DNA of 64,000 nucleotides from Roseobacter insulae (GCF_019375555.1 NZ_JAHXDN010000005.1:186001-250000); one strand, 5' to 3'. Numbered from the stretch's first letter, positions 54,167-63,343 are shown. A program made the numbers and translations. The notes: generated by a model not told the origin, from the letters alone.

Positions 54167-55449
54167 CCTCCCGAATAGAACTGCGGCAAGGTCAGGACGA
54201 GCGCAGGAAAGCACAGGCACAGGACCAGGGCCGCAAAGAGTGCGCCGAGAAACGGCAGACTTTCCCGGATCACCACCTCTGGTTTTTCGTTTGCAATATA
54301 GGCAGACAGATAGATCAGATAGCCCACCGGCGGCGTGGTCAGTCCGATCATCAGGTTCAGCACGATCAGGACGCCAAAATGAATAGGATCAACGCCGATG
54401 TCCTGCATGATCGGCAACAGAACCGGCACCGTCACCACAAGACCTGCGAGCGGGTCCATGAAAAGGCCGATCAAAAGGACGAAGATCATGGCCATGACGA
54501 GCACCCAGAACGGATCATCGCTGATGGAAAAGATCAGGTTTGCCGCCGTAGTGGAAACCTTCAGATCTGCGACGATCCACGCAAAGACTGACGAGGCGCC
54601 GACGATAACCAGGACCGTCGCGCTGCCTTTTGCGGCGACCACCAACGCCTCGCCGCACCCCGCCCAGGTCAGTTCGCGGAACCAGAATTTGCCGACCGCA
54701 AAGGCGTAGGCCACGGCGACGGCACCTGCCTCGGTCGCGGTCATGACGCCGCCCAGAATGCCGCCGACGATAATCACGGGCGTCGCCAGCGCCACCAGCG
54801 CAGACGCCCCCGCGCGCAGGATGGCCCCAAAGCCCTGCCAGTGCCCTGCCGGATACCCGCGCCTGAGCGCGACGACATAGACCATCACCATCAGGCAAAG
54901 CGCCACCAGAAGTCCGGGAAGAATGCCCGCCAGAAACATCTTGCCCACCGATTGCTGGGCCAGCACCGCATAGACAATCATCGGGATCGAGGGCGGAATG
55001 ATCGGGCCAATGACGCTTGAGCATTGCGTTACCGCCGCCGCGAAGCCCCGCGAAAACCCGGCCTTTTCCATGGCGGGCACCATCACCGATCCGATGGCCG
55101 CGGTATCGGCCACGGCCGAGCCGGAGATGCCGGAGAAAAACACAGACGAGGCCACGTTGACATGGCCAAGCCCGCCTCTGATATGACCGACGCAGGCCTC
55201 GGCGAAAGCGACGATCCGGCGTGTCACGCCGCCGCGGTTCATTAGTTCTCCGGCCAGAAAGAAGAAGCCGACCGCCAGAAGCAGAAAATTGTCGATCCCC
55301 GACAGAAACAGCTGCGCAATGATCTCAAGCGGCACGTAATCACGATAGATGAGAAGCGCCAGCGTCGAGGACAGCAGGATCGCAAAGACCAGATGCACAC
55401 CCAGAAGCGACAGCCCGATCATCGCACCAAGCAAAACCAGAAGCGTCAT
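54163..55449 (-). CDS. dctM: TRAP transporter large permease (DctM-type)
   Basis: 428 aa with about twelve membrane segments. Start at 55449 overlaps the dctQ stop (ATGA). GISGSAVADTAAIGSVMVPAMEKAGFSRGFAAAVTQCSSVIGPIIPPSIPMIVYAVLAQQSVGKMFLAGILPGLL is the DctM signature. With DctQ and DctP it is a sodium-driven organic acid uptake system. The gene continues with MTLLVLLGAMIGLSLLGVHLVFAILLS at its N-terminus. Confidence 0.9.
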   Translation of the reverse strand: MTLLVLLGAMIGLSLLGVHLVFAILLSSTLALLIYRDYVPLEIIAQLFLSGIDNFLLLAVGFFFLAGELMNRGGVTRRIVAFAEACVGHIRGGLGHVNVASSVFFSGISGSAVADTAAIGSVMVPAMEKAGFSRGFAAAVTQCSSVIGPIIPPSIPMIVYAVLAQQSVGKMFLAGILPGLLVALCLMVMVYVVALRRGYPAGHWQGFGAILRAGASALVALATPVIIVGGILGGVMTATEAGAVAVAYAFAVGKFWFRELTWAGCGEALVVAAKGSATVLVIVGASSVFAWIVADLKVSTTAANLIFSISDDPFWVLVMAMIFVLLIGLFMDPLAGLVVTVPVLLPIMQDIGVDPIHFGVLIVLNLMIGLTTPPVGYLIYLSAYIANEKPEVVIRESLPFLGALFAALVLCLCFPALVLTLPQFYSGG

Positions 55450-55901
55450 ACTCCGGGCTCCTCGCGCGGGGGAGTAAGGCTGCGCCAGACGAGGACGACC
55501 GCCCAGAATGATCCACCCAGGATCGCGGCCCAGAAGTACCACGACTTTGAGATGCCAAGTGTCAAATATCGGTCAGAGCCAAAGACCGCATGCATCGTCC
55601 ACCCGCCCCAGACGACCAGCCCCAGAGCAGCAACCCCCGCAATCACGCCAAGCCGTGCCAGCGCGGGCCGCAGGCGGGGTTTGTCCGCAATCAGCCCGAT
55701 GCGCATGTGATCCGCCCCGGCAGCGGCCAGAAGGATCACCCAGACATAAAGCAGCCGATTCGCCTCTTCGGCCCAGATGATCGAACTGTTCAGGACATAG
55801 CGGGCAAAGACCTGACTGACGGTCAAAACGACCACCGCCAACATCAACCCGCCCACGATGATGCGCCACAGGCGCACCACCAGAGTTACAAGACCCGTCA
55901 T
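55446..55901 (-). CDS. dctQ: TRAP transporter small permease (DctQ-type)
   Basis: 151 aa, four membrane helices (about 10-32, 46-62, 83-104, 123-142). VSQVFARYVLNSSIIWAEEANRLLYVWVILLAAAGADHMRIGLI is the DctQ motif. It abuts dctP (no gap) and overlaps dctM by 4 bases. Confidence 0.9.
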   Translation of the reverse strand: MTGLVTLVVRLWRIIVGGLMLAVVVLTVSQVFARYVLNSSIIWAEEANRLLYVWVILLAAAGADHMRIGLIADKPRLRPALARLGVIAGVAALGLVVWGGWTMHAVFGSDRYLTLGISKSWYFWAAILGGSFWAVVLVWRSLTPPREEPGV

Positions 55902-56891
55902 TTATCTGGCCAACGCATCGACTTTTTGCAGCAACGCGTCGCCGAACTTCTCGACATAGGCCACGCGTGTTTGCTCTGCGACCGCGTCACGGAAAGCGGC
56001 CACGTCGGGCACCCTAACGACCTCGACACCGGCGTCGATCATCGCCTGCAGGCTGCCCTCTTCCTTCGCCGCGTTCAGCGCGCGCTCATAGGACGCAGAG
56101 AGTTTGGCCGCGACACGCAGCGCTTGCTGATACTCGGGGTTGAGCTTGGCAAACCGGCCATAGTTCATCACCAAGGGCGCTGCCGTATAGGCATGCGCCG
56201 TCAGCGACAGATGCTTTTGCACCTCATGCAGTTTGGAGGCGTAGATATGATTAACGGGATTTTCCTGACCGTCGATCGTGCCGGTCTGCAGCGCTGAATA
56301 GACTTCGGAAAACGGCATCGGTGCAGGGTTTGCGCCGAGGATCTGGAACGCCTCCAAATGAGCCGGATTGGGCGTGGTGCGCAATTTCAGACCGGCAAGA
56401 TCCGCAGGCGTCGCGACGGGCCGCGTGTTGTTGGTCAGATTGCGAAAGCCGATCTCCCAGAAGGCAAGCCCTTGCAGGTTCGACTGGTTGATCGATGACA
56501 TCAGCGCCTCGCCCACCTCACCATCCATCACCGCGTAGGCGTGTTCAGCCGACTGAAACAGGAACGGCAGATCAAGCAGGTTCACCTGCGGGGCAAAGGC
56601 GGTGAAATAGGGGTTGCCGACCAACACAAGGTCGATCGAACCCAGCCGCGCCCCTTCCAGCATGGTCGGCGAATTACCAAGCTCGCCTGCCGGGTGCAGT
56701 GACACCTCGACGTTCCCGCCGGTCATGTTCTCGACCGTGAATTTAAAGTGTTCCGCCGCCAGATAGGCCGTGTCGCCGGGTTTGGCATAATGGCCAAACC
56801 GCAGCGTGACTTCCTGTGCGAAAGCCGTGCCGGCAAGGGTCAGCCCAGCCAGGGCCAGCCCCAGTGTTTTCAGTGTGCTGCGTCGTTTCAT
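55902..56891 (-). CDS. dctP: TRAP transporter substrate-binding protein (DctP-type)
   Basis: 329 aa. Signal peptide 1-25 (ending GTAFAQ). DctP fold: VTLRFGHYAKPGDTAYLAAEHFKFTVENMTGGNVEVSLHPAGELGN, LAFWEIGFRNLTNNTRPV (ligand arginine region), FSEVYSALQTGTIDGQENPVNHIYASKLHEVQKH. A strong AAGGAGGA site precedes it inside the amidohydrolase gene, with which it overlaps by 4 bases. Ligand is an organic acid, unknown. Confidence 0.9.
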   Translation of the reverse strand: MKRRSTLKTLGLALAGLTLAGTAFAQEVTLRFGHYAKPGDTAYLAAEHFKFTVENMTGGNVEVSLHPAGELGNSPTMLEGARLGSIDLVLVGNPYFTAFAPQVNLLDLPFLFQSAEHAYAVMDGEVGEALMSSINQSNLQGLAFWEIGFRNLTNNTRPVATPADLAGLKLRTTPNPAHLEAFQILGANPAPMPFSEVYSALQTGTIDGQENPVNHIYASKLHEVQKHLSLTAHAYTAAPLVMNYGRFAKLNPEYQQALRVAAKLSASYERALNAAKEEGSLQAMIDAGVEVVRVPDVAAFRDAVAEQTRVAYVEKFGDALLQKVDALAR

Positions 56892-57802
56892 GTATTCCTC
56901 CTTCTGTTGTCGTTTGGCATCATGCCGATGCCGTAAATGCGTGCCGCAGTGCCGAAAAAAAGCGCGTCACGCGCGGGTTCGCCGTAATCCTGGGTGGCGA
57001 TGTCGAAGCCTGAGAAGATTGTGTCGAAAGACCCGCAGAGCCCGTCCACCGGAAAATTCGAGGCGAACATGGCGCGGTCAGGGCCAAAGATATCAATGGT
57101 CCGGCGGATGATTTCGCGGTTGTCTTCCAGACACCACGGACGATCCGGCAGGCCAAGGCCCGAGATTTTGACAACCACCTGCGGCAGCCTTGCAATCGCC
57201 TCCATCGCGGCGCGCCAGCCCGCCAGCCCTTCTGCTGAGCGGTCTGATGGCAGGCCGGTATGGTTGAGGATGATCGGCACCTCCGGGGCCAGATCGGCCA
57301 GCGCGGGCACCTCGCTCAGGTGCCACCAGGGCGCTTGCAGGTCAAACATCAGTCCCGCTTTGGCAAGCTTTTTGAAGCCCCGGCGATAGGCCGCATCGTT
57401 CATCCCGCCGGGTGCTCCCCCGGGGGCGGCATTGGCGCGGGGTTTGTGGCGGACGGATTTCACGATGGGCAGCGGCGCGATCGCGTCCAGCACGGCACTC
57501 AGGTCATCGCGATCCAGCCAGGCCTGGGCCACATGCGCTGCGGGGCGTCCCGTGGCATCCGCGACACCCTGCATCCACAGCGCCTCTCCGGTCGGGTCGG
57601 CCGGGTCCCACTCCCCCTCCATCGTGACGCTCGCCACGACATCCCAGCCGCCCGCGGCCGCGTCGTACTCCGCAGCCATGAAACGGCCCCGGATCGCCGA
57701 ATAGTCCCCATAGCGGAAGGGGATCATCGGCGCGTCGCGCAACCACGGGTGATAGTTTCGGTCCGGGTCCCAGAAGTGGTGATGGGCGTCGATCAGTCTC
57801 AT
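56888..57802 (-). CDS. Amidohydrolase family protein
   Basis: 304 aa. TIM-barrel amidohydrolase of the 2-pyrone-4,6-dicarboxylate lactonase / COG3618 group: metal-binding-type IDAHHHFWDP (4-13), FDLQAPWWHLSEVPALADLAPEVPIILNHTGLP, and MFASNFPVDGLCGSFDTIFSGF carrying the catalytic Asp. Overlaps tctA (ATGA) and dctP (ATGA). Such enzymes often open lactones of sugar acids. It is inside a double-transporter operon. Confidence 0.85.
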   Translation of the reverse strand: MRLIDAHHHFWDPDRNYHPWLRDAPMIPFRYGDYSAIRGRFMAAEYDAAAGGWDVVASVTMEGEWDPADPTGEALWMQGVADATGRPAAHVAQAWLDRDDLSAVLDAIAPLPIVKSVRHKPRANAAPGGAPGGMNDAAYRRGFKKLAKAGLMFDLQAPWWHLSEVPALADLAPEVPIILNHTGLPSDRSAEGLAGWRAAMEAIARLPQVVVKISGLGLPDRPWCLEDNREIIRRTIDIFGPDRAMFASNFPVDGLCGSFDTIFSGFDIATQDYGEPARDALFFGTAARIYGIGMMPNDNRRRNT

Positions 57803-59271
57803 GTGCGGATCCGCACGAGTTTAACAAGGGGCCAGATCCAGACGGCCAGCACTGTCAGCCCCAAGGCCGTGGCAATCGGGCGCGAGACGAAGATCAGCAG
57901 ATCACCATCCGATTTCAGCATCGAGGTGACGAAATTGAACTCAAGCATGCCACCCAAAACGATACCAAGAATGGCGGGAGCCACGGGGATGCCGTTTTCC
58001 TCGAACAGCCACCCGATCAGCCCGAAGAGCAGCATGACGACAACGCCGAAGGCGGTGTTGTTGATCGCAAAGCTGCCGACGATGCAGCAGGCGAACACCA
58101 CTGGCAGGTAGTAGGCCGCTTTGATTGTCAGCAGATGGCGCGATGCCCGGATAATGAGCCAGCCAAAAGGGATGAGCAGCAGGTTGGCCAGAAAGAATGC
58201 GATGAAGATCGCATAGACCAGTTCAGGCGTCTTGGTGAAGATGATCGGGCCGGGCTCCAACCCCTTGAGATAGAGCACACCGATCACGATGGCCGTGATG
58301 CTATCGCCTGGGATGCCGAAAACCAGCGTTGGCACCCAGGCGCTGGAGAGCGCGCCATTGTTGGCAGCCCCTGCTTCGATGATGCCCTCATCATGGCCCT
58401 CGCCGAATTTTTCGGGCGTCTTCGAACGGCGCTTGGCCACCGCATAGGCCACCCAGGCCGCGATATCCGCCCCGGCCCCCGGCAAGGCACCGATCATGGA
58501 CCCCGTGAGGCTGCCGCGCAGCAGGTTGGTCCTGCGTCGCGCAAGCGTCGTCCCGAGACCCCGAAACACCGGCCCCATGGTGGGCGGTGTGATCTTGGTC
58601 TGGGTTTGCGTGATGTTGCGCAGGATCTCCGGGATCGCGAACATGCCGATCATCGCCGGGATGAAGCTGACCCCGCCCATCAGTTCGGTCGACCCGAAGG
58701 TGAAGCGCGGCTGGCCCGCCACCTCGTCGATGCCGATGGACGCCACCCAGAGACCGAAGAGCAGCGACAGCACGCCTTTCAGCGGCGCCCCTGTCGAGAC
58801 GATGGCGGCGCAGCTCAGCCCAAGCAGGGCCAGCCAGAAATACTCCACGGATGAGAAGTTGGTTGCGAATTTCGCCAGCAAGGGTGCCGCGACCATCAAA
58901 AGGATCACGCCGATCACGCCGCCAACGCAGGCCGCCGCCATGGACAGTCCAAGGGCGCGCTCCGGCTGGCCCTGTTTCGCCATCGCGTGGGCGTCCTGCA
59001 CATAGGCCGCCGACGCCGGGGTGCCCGGAATGCGCAGCAGCGCGCCGGGAATATCACCCGCAAAGATCGCCATGGCTGCCAGTGCCGCAATGGCCGAAAT
59101 CGCAGGCACAGGGTCCATGAAGAAGGTGATCGGGATCAAAAGCGCAACCCCCATCACAGCCGTGAGCCCCGGAATGGCACCAATGGTCAGCCCAAGAAGG
59201 CTCGCGAGGATCACCGTGATCAGCACATCGGCTTGCAAGACCAGCGCCAGAGCCTCTGTCAGAATGCTCAT
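57799..59271 (-). CDS. tctA: Tripartite tricarboxylate transporter large permease (TctA)
   Basis: 490 aa, about twelve helices. GAIPGLTAVMGVALLIPITFFMDPVPAISAIAALAAMAIFAGDIPGALLRIPGTPASAAYVQDAHAMAKQGQPERALGLSMAAA is the TctA signature; second-half IGALPGAGADIAAWVAYAVAKRRSKTPEKFGEGHDEGIIEAGAANNGALSSAWVPTLVFGIPGDSITAIVIG. ATG 59271 overlaps the tctB stop. Confidence 0.9.
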   Translation of the reverse strand: MSILTEALALVLQADVLITVILASLLGLTIGAIPGLTAVMGVALLIPITFFMDPVPAISAIAALAAMAIFAGDIPGALLRIPGTPASAAYVQDAHAMAKQGQPERALGLSMAAACVGGVIGVILLMVAAPLLAKFATNFSSVEYFWLALLGLSCAAIVSTGAPLKGVLSLLFGLWVASIGIDEVAGQPRFTFGSTELMGGVSFIPAMIGMFAIPEILRNITQTQTKITPPTMGPVFRGLGTTLARRRTNLLRGSLTGSMIGALPGAGADIAAWVAYAVAKRRSKTPEKFGEGHDEGIIEAGAANNGALSSAWVPTLVFGIPGDSITAIVIGVLYLKGLEPGPIIFTKTPELVYAIFIAFFLANLLLIPFGWLIIRASRHLLTIKAAYYLPVVFACCIVGSFAINNTAFGVVVMLLFGLIGWLFEENGIPVAPAILGIVLGGMLEFNFVTSMLKSDGDLLIFVSRPIATALGLTVLAVWIWPLVKLVRIRT

Positions 59272-59726
59272 GAGAACCACCCTTCCACCAGCCCAAAGGG
59301 GAGCGGGATTCGCAGCAGGACGCTAAAAATCACGTGCAACAGAAGGCTCAACCCAACCGCCACACCAAGCCCGGCCAGCAGCCGACCGCCGGTCACGAGC
59401 ACAAGAGCGAGGATCAGCAAACCCGTGGCCAGTATGAAGCCCAAATATGGTGCAAGCAGGACCCACGTGATCCCTCCGAGCGGCAAGGCTGCCGCCCGCA
59501 GAGCGCGGTGCGACCGCATCCAGTCCGGCAGGGTGATCCACGGTCCGCTGGGGCTGCCGCAGGCCATTGCAACACCGACCAGTGCCAGACACCCTGCGGT
59601 AATGCGCGGGAAAAACGCCGAGCCAAACTGTTGGCCCGGTATCGCTCGAAACCCGAAGGTGCCATAGACGATGGCAATTGCGCCGATAACAGCGACAATG
59701 CCAATGAAGCGGTTTGAAAACTGCAT
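59268..59726 (-). CDS. tctB: Tripartite tricarboxylate transporter small permease (TctB)
   Basis: 152 aa, four helices (about 6-26, 32-52, 75-115, 122-140). ATG 59726 is taken rather than the distant TTG 59762. It lies between tctC and tctA and forms the small membrane subunit. The ribosome site is weak, so its translation may need the preceding hairpin region to unfold. Confidence 0.85.
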   Translation of the reverse strand: MQFSNRFIGIVAVIGAIAIVYGTFGFRAIPGQQFGSAFFPRITAGCLALVGVAMACGSPSGPWITLPDWMRSHRALRAAALPLGGITWVLLAPYLGFILATGLLILALVLVTGGRLLAGLGVAVGLSLLLHVIFSVLLRIPLPFGLVEGWFS

Positions 59727-59734
59727 GGCGGCGC

Positions 59735-59766
59735 GCCTTTGGGCGGGTGTGAACCGTCCCAAAGGC
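59735..59766 (-). promoter_or_regulatory. Intercistronic hairpin between tctC and tctB
   Basis: GCCTTTGGG (59735-59743) pairs perfectly with CCCAAAGGC (59758-59766) around a 14-base loop. It spans most of the gap between tctC and tctB and, with its weak ribosome site, probably sets the tctC:tctB ratio. Confidence 0.65.
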
Positions 59767-59772
59767 CCTGAC

Positions 59773-60735
59773 TTACTTGGCGATGCCGAGATCGGTCAGC
59801 AGCTCTTTGGCTGCGCCGGAAAACTCGGCAGCAAAGACCGAGAATGCCTCGGATCCGTCAAAGAGCGGTGTGATCCCGCGTTGCGCCAAGGCCTCCTGCA
59901 CAGCCTCCGAGCCATGCGCAGCTTTGGCTGCTGTCTCCACCTTTGCCTTCACGTCTTCCGGCAACCCGGACGGCGCGCAGAGGGAGAACCAGTTGGTCAG
60001 CGACCAGTCCACACCGCTTTCCTTTAGTGTCGGCACGTCCGGGAAGGCGGGCGAGCGTTCATCGGCCATGATGCCCAGGATCTTCACCTCGCCCGCATCC
60101 GCAAGCGCGCGCGCCTCGATGGGCGATCCGGTGAACATGCTGATGCCACCAGACACAAGGTCCTGCAGCGCCGGTGCTCCGCCCTTGGAGGGGATGAACT
60201 TGACCGTGTCGGCAGCACCTCCGGCGGATTTCATCATGCCTGCGACGGCCATGTGCCATGGTCCGCCAAGACCTGATCCCGAGGAGGTCAGCTCACCTGA
60301 CCTGGCCGCTTCGATCACCTCTTCAACCGAACCGAATGGGCCGTCTGCCGCGACGGTCACACCAGCCGGGATCGTTGCAAGCCGCGAGATCAGATCGTAG
60401 CTGGCAGGAGTGATGTCCGCCAGTCCAACCGTCTCGAAATAGGTGATCTCAGACGTGCAGGCACCCAGCGTGTAGCCATCGGGCGTGCCATTGGCGATGG
60501 CCGAATGCCCCACCACGCCAGAGCCGCCGGTGCGGTTGATGACATTGATGGGCTGGCCCATCTCTTTCTCAAACCCCACCGCAAAGATACGGATGATGGT
60601 ATCCGTGCCACCGCCCGCGCCCCAAGGCACGATGATCGTGACAGGGCGCTCAGGGTATTCAGCCATTGCCGGTGCGGCGACAAGGGTTGCCAGTGCCGTC
60701 AGTCCGGCGGCGAATGTGAACTTGAATGATGTCAT
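59773..60735 (-). CDS. tctC: Tripartite tricarboxylate transporter substrate-binding protein (TctC)
   Basis: 320 aa, usual length. Signal peptide 1-25 (ending APAMA). Bug/TctC fold: RPVTIIVPWGAGGGTDTIIRIFAVGFEKEMGQPINVINRTGGSGVVGHSAIANGTPDGYTLGACTSEI. GGGAGGATAAA precedes the ATG at 60735. A hairpin (60770-60793) separates it from the upstream dehydrogenase gene. Not closely similar to the tctC at 32.9 kb. Confidence 0.9.
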   Translation of the reverse strand: MTSFKFTFAAGLTALATLVAAPAMAEYPERPVTIIVPWGAGGGTDTIIRIFAVGFEKEMGQPINVINRTGGSGVVGHSAIANGTPDGYTLGACTSEITYFETVGLADITPASYDLISRLATIPAGVTVAADGPFGSVEEVIEAARSGELTSSGSGLGGPWHMAVAGMMKSAGGAADTVKFIPSKGGAPALQDLVSGGISMFTGSPIEARALADAGEVKILGIMADERSPAFPDVPTLKESGVDWSLTNWFSLCAPSGLPEDVKAKVETAAKAAHGSEAVQEALAQRGITPLFDGSEAFSVFAAEFSGAAKELLTDLGIAK

Positions 60736-60769
60736 TTTATCCTCCCATGCCACGGTTCGTAGAGAAACC

Positions 60770-60793
60770 GCACCCGGCGTGGCGACCGGGTGC
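60770..60793 (-). promoter_or_regulatory. Hairpin between the aldehyde dehydrogenase gene and tctC
   Basis: GCACCCGG (60770-60777) pairs perfectly with CCGGGTGC (60786-60793) around 8 bases, followed on the minus strand by GGTTTCTC. It may be an attenuator or partial terminator that separates the enzyme and transporter halves of the operon. Confidence 0.5.
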
Positions 60794-60801
60794 TGTCACG
60801 A

Positions 60802-62301
60802 TCAGAAGGCTTCCGGCAAAAGCGCGTCCGGCAGGTTCTGGTAGCAAATGGGTCTGAGAAAGCGGCGGATCGACAGGGTGCCCACGGAGGTGGCGCCGAA
60901 GTTTGTCGAAGCCGGGTATGGGCCGCCGTGCACCATCGCATCGCAGACCTCCACACCCGTGGGAAAGCCGTTGACCAGGATGCGGCCCGCCTTGCGCTCG
61001 ATCAGCGGCAGCAGGGTGTGCGCCGCCCGGATGTCGCCGTCATCCATATGCAGCGTACAGGTCAACTGGCCCTGGATCGCACGGGCAATGCCGGCCATTT
61101 GATCCAGGCTTTCGGCTTCAACGATGATGCCCAACGGTCCGAAGACCTCTTCCTGAAGGTCATGGGTGGCCAGCCAGTCCTTGGCCGAGATCTTGTAAAG
61201 ATACGGTTTGGCCTCGCGCCCCTCACAGGCCGTGCCCAACAGCTCTGTCGCGCCATCAGCAACGCGCGCCACACCCAGCCGGTATGCATCGGCGATGCCG
61301 TCGGTCAGCATGGTCTGCGCACCTGCGTCTGTCAAAGCGGCCTCGGCAGCGGCGATGAACGCATCGGCGCCCGGCAAGACCACCGCGACGCCGGGGTTGG
61401 TGCAAAACTGCCCCGCCCCCATGGTCAGAGAGCCCGCCCAGCCGGTGCCGATCTCTGCGCCGCGGGTACTGGCAGCCTCGGGCAGCAGGAACATCGGGTT
61501 GACGGAGCCAAGCTCGCCAAAAAACGGGATCGGCTCGGGGCGGGCGGCGCAGAGGTCAAACAGGGCACGGCCCCCGGCAAGCGAGCCGGTAAAGCCCACG
61601 GCGCGGATCAGGGGGTGCTGCACCAGTGCCGTGCCCACGTCGCGGTTGCCGCCCTGGATGAGGCTGAAGGCACCAGCGGGCATGCCGGATGTCCGGATCG
61701 CGGCGTGAATGGCTTCAGCCACGATCTCGCCGGTGCCGGGATGCGCCGAATGGCCCTTGACCACAACCGGGCATCCCGCCGCAAGGGCTGCGGCCGTGTC
61801 CCCGCCCGCCGTCGAAAAGGCCAACGGGAAGTTTGACGCACCAAAGACCGCAACGGGGCCGATCGGCCGCTGGATCATCTTGAGATCCGGGCGCGGCATT
61901 GGCGCGCGGTCGGGCAAGGCGGCATCATGGCGGCGATCCAGGTAGTCGCCTTGCAGAATATGCTCGGCAAAGAGACGCAATTGTCCCGTGGTCCGCCCCC
62001 GTTCGCCCTGAAGCCGCGCGGCTGGCAAACCGGTCTCCTGCGTACCGATCTCGGTGATGGCGTCACCACAGGCCTCAATCTCATCCGCGATGGCGTTCAG
62101 AAACGCCGCGCGGGTCTCGCGCGTGCTGGTGCCGTAGGTCCCGAACGCTTCTTCGGCGGCCTTGCACGCCCGGTCGACCAGATCGGTTGTTCCGATGCAG
62201 AAGGCGTGGGCCGCGCCATGGGCAGGCTCAGAGGGAAAGGTCTCATCGGTTGCGACCCATTCTCCGGCAATCAGATGTTTTCCGTGCGGTGTATAGCTCA
62301 T
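60802..62301 (-). CDS. 2-oxoglutarate semialdehyde-type aldehyde dehydrogenase
   Basis: 499 aa. NAD(P)-dependent aldehyde dehydrogenase with GASNFPLAFSTAGGDTAAALAAGCPVVVKGHSAHPGTG (cofactor and active-site region), the nucleophile Cys in GAGQFCTNPGVAVV and the general base Glu in FFGELGSVNP. This layout is that of 2,5-dioxovalerate (2-oxoglutarate semialdehyde) dehydrogenases in sugar-acid or hydroxyproline catabolism. ATG 62301 is the start; an upstream frame continues but overlaps the pdxA-like 3' end. The product 2-oxoglutarate would enter the TCA cycle. Confidence 0.85.
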   Translation of the reverse strand: MSYTPHGKHLIAGEWVATDETFPSEPAHGAAHAFCIGTTDLVDRACKAAEEAFGTYGTSTRETRAAFLNAIADEIEACGDAITEIGTQETGLPAARLQGERGRTTGQLRLFAEHILQGDYLDRRHDAALPDRAPMPRPDLKMIQRPIGPVAVFGASNFPLAFSTAGGDTAAALAAGCPVVVKGHSAHPGTGEIVAEAIHAAIRTSGMPAGAFSLIQGGNRDVGTALVQHPLIRAVGFTGSLAGGRALFDLCAARPEPIPFFGELGSVNPMFLLPEAASTRGAEIGTGWAGSLTMGAGQFCTNPGVAVVLPGADAFIAAAEAALTDAGAQTMLTDGIADAYRLGVARVADGATELLGTACEGREAKPYLYKISAKDWLATHDLQEEVFGPLGIIVEAESLDQMAGIARAIQGQLTCTLHMDDGDIRAAHTLLPLIERKAGRILVNGFPTGVEVCDAMVHGGPYPASTNFGATSVGTLSIRRFLRPICYQNLPDALLPEAF

Positions 62302-62341
62302 CTTGGGGTATCCCGTTGTGCAGTGTTTGGTCTTGGCGATG

Positions 62342-63343
62342 TCAAGCCGCGGCGTTCTTTGCGTTCTGGGCCATACGCACGAGCAGTTTGAATGCCTGCC
62401 GGGTCGCGCCCACATTGGCGACGCCCTGACCCGCGATATCGAAAGCTGTGCCATGCGCAGGGGTGGCCACGGGGATCGGCAGACCGGCCGCCACCGTTAC
62501 CCCGCGCTCGAACCCCATCAGCTTGATCGCGATCTGGCCCTGGTCGTGATACATGGTCACCACGGCATCGACCTCGCCGCGCATGGCCTTGAGAAAAACC
62601 GTGTCCGAGGGCCAGGGACCCGTTACATTCATCTGCCTTTCCTGGCAGATCCTGACCGCCGGTTCGATCACGTCGATTTCCTCGCGCCCGAACTTGCCAT
62701 TGTCGCCCGCATGGGGGTTCAGGGCTGCAACGGCCACATGAGGCCGCGTCTTGCCGGCGCGCACCAGCGTGTCATGGGCCAGTTCAACGGCGCGCAGAAT
62801 ACCCGGGCCGTCGATGTTCGCCGCCACGTCTTTCAGGCCAATATGGCTGGTGACCCGCGTTGTCATCAGATCGTCAAGCACGTTGATTTCGGAATGATAC
62901 CCCTCAAAGCCCAGATAGCGCGCCATGTAGCGGTGCTCATCCTCGGCGTTGAGTCCGGCGGAGGTCATTGCCGCCTTGTTGAACGGCGCAAAGAGAACGC
63001 CGTCCACATGGCCCGCCTGCGCCAGATCGAGCGCTTTGTCCAGACAGCGCAGCGAGGTGGTGCCGCCTGCTACGGTGACTTCGGCGACTCTCACAGCGCC
63101 GGGTTGGATGGTCGAAAGGTCAAGATGCGCCAGCCCTTCAAACGCGCCAACATCAGCCTCGCCGACCGTGTTCAGCGGCACCTCGACCCCGGCCTGTTCC
63201 GCACCGCGCAGCCACAGATGTGCGTCACCGACCAGCAGGATATGGGCGGCCTCGCGCACGCCCCCGACATGCAGAAGCTTCGCAATCAGTTCCGGCCCGA
63301 TACCGGAGGGGTCGCCGGGGACGATGGCAAGTCTCGGGCGCAT
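62342..63343 (-). CDS. PdxA-family 4-phosphate dehydrogenase (PdxA2-like)
   Basis: 333 aa. Similar to 4-hydroxythreonine-4-phosphate dehydrogenase: PGDPSGIGPELIAK, the metal-site histidine in DLMTTRVTSHIGL, GFMVYHDQGQIAIKL-like VTMYHDQGQIAIKLMGF, and HGTAFDIAGQG. Duplicate PdxA proteins outside vitamin B6 genes commonly oxidise 4-phosphates of D-threonate/erythronate, made by a DUF1537 kinase. No such kinase is in the window; it could lie beyond the right edge. The ATG overlaps the GntR stop by one base (TGATG). Confidence 0.83.
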   Translation of the reverse strand: MRPRLAIVPGDPSGIGPELIAKLLHVGGVREAAHILLVGDAHLWLRGAEQAGVEVPLNTVGEADVGAFEGLAHLDLSTIQPGAVRVAEVTVAGGTTSLRCLDKALDLAQAGHVDGVLFAPFNKAAMTSAGLNAEDEHRYMARYLGFEGYHSEINVLDDLMTTRVTSHIGLKDVAANIDGPGILRAVELAHDTLVRAGKTRPHVAVAALNPHAGDNGKFGREEIDVIEPAVRICQERQMNVTGPWPSDTVFLKAMRGEVDAVVTMYHDQGQIAIKLMGFERGVTVAAGLPIPVATPAHGTAFDIAGQGVANVGATRQAFKLLVRMAQNAKNAAA

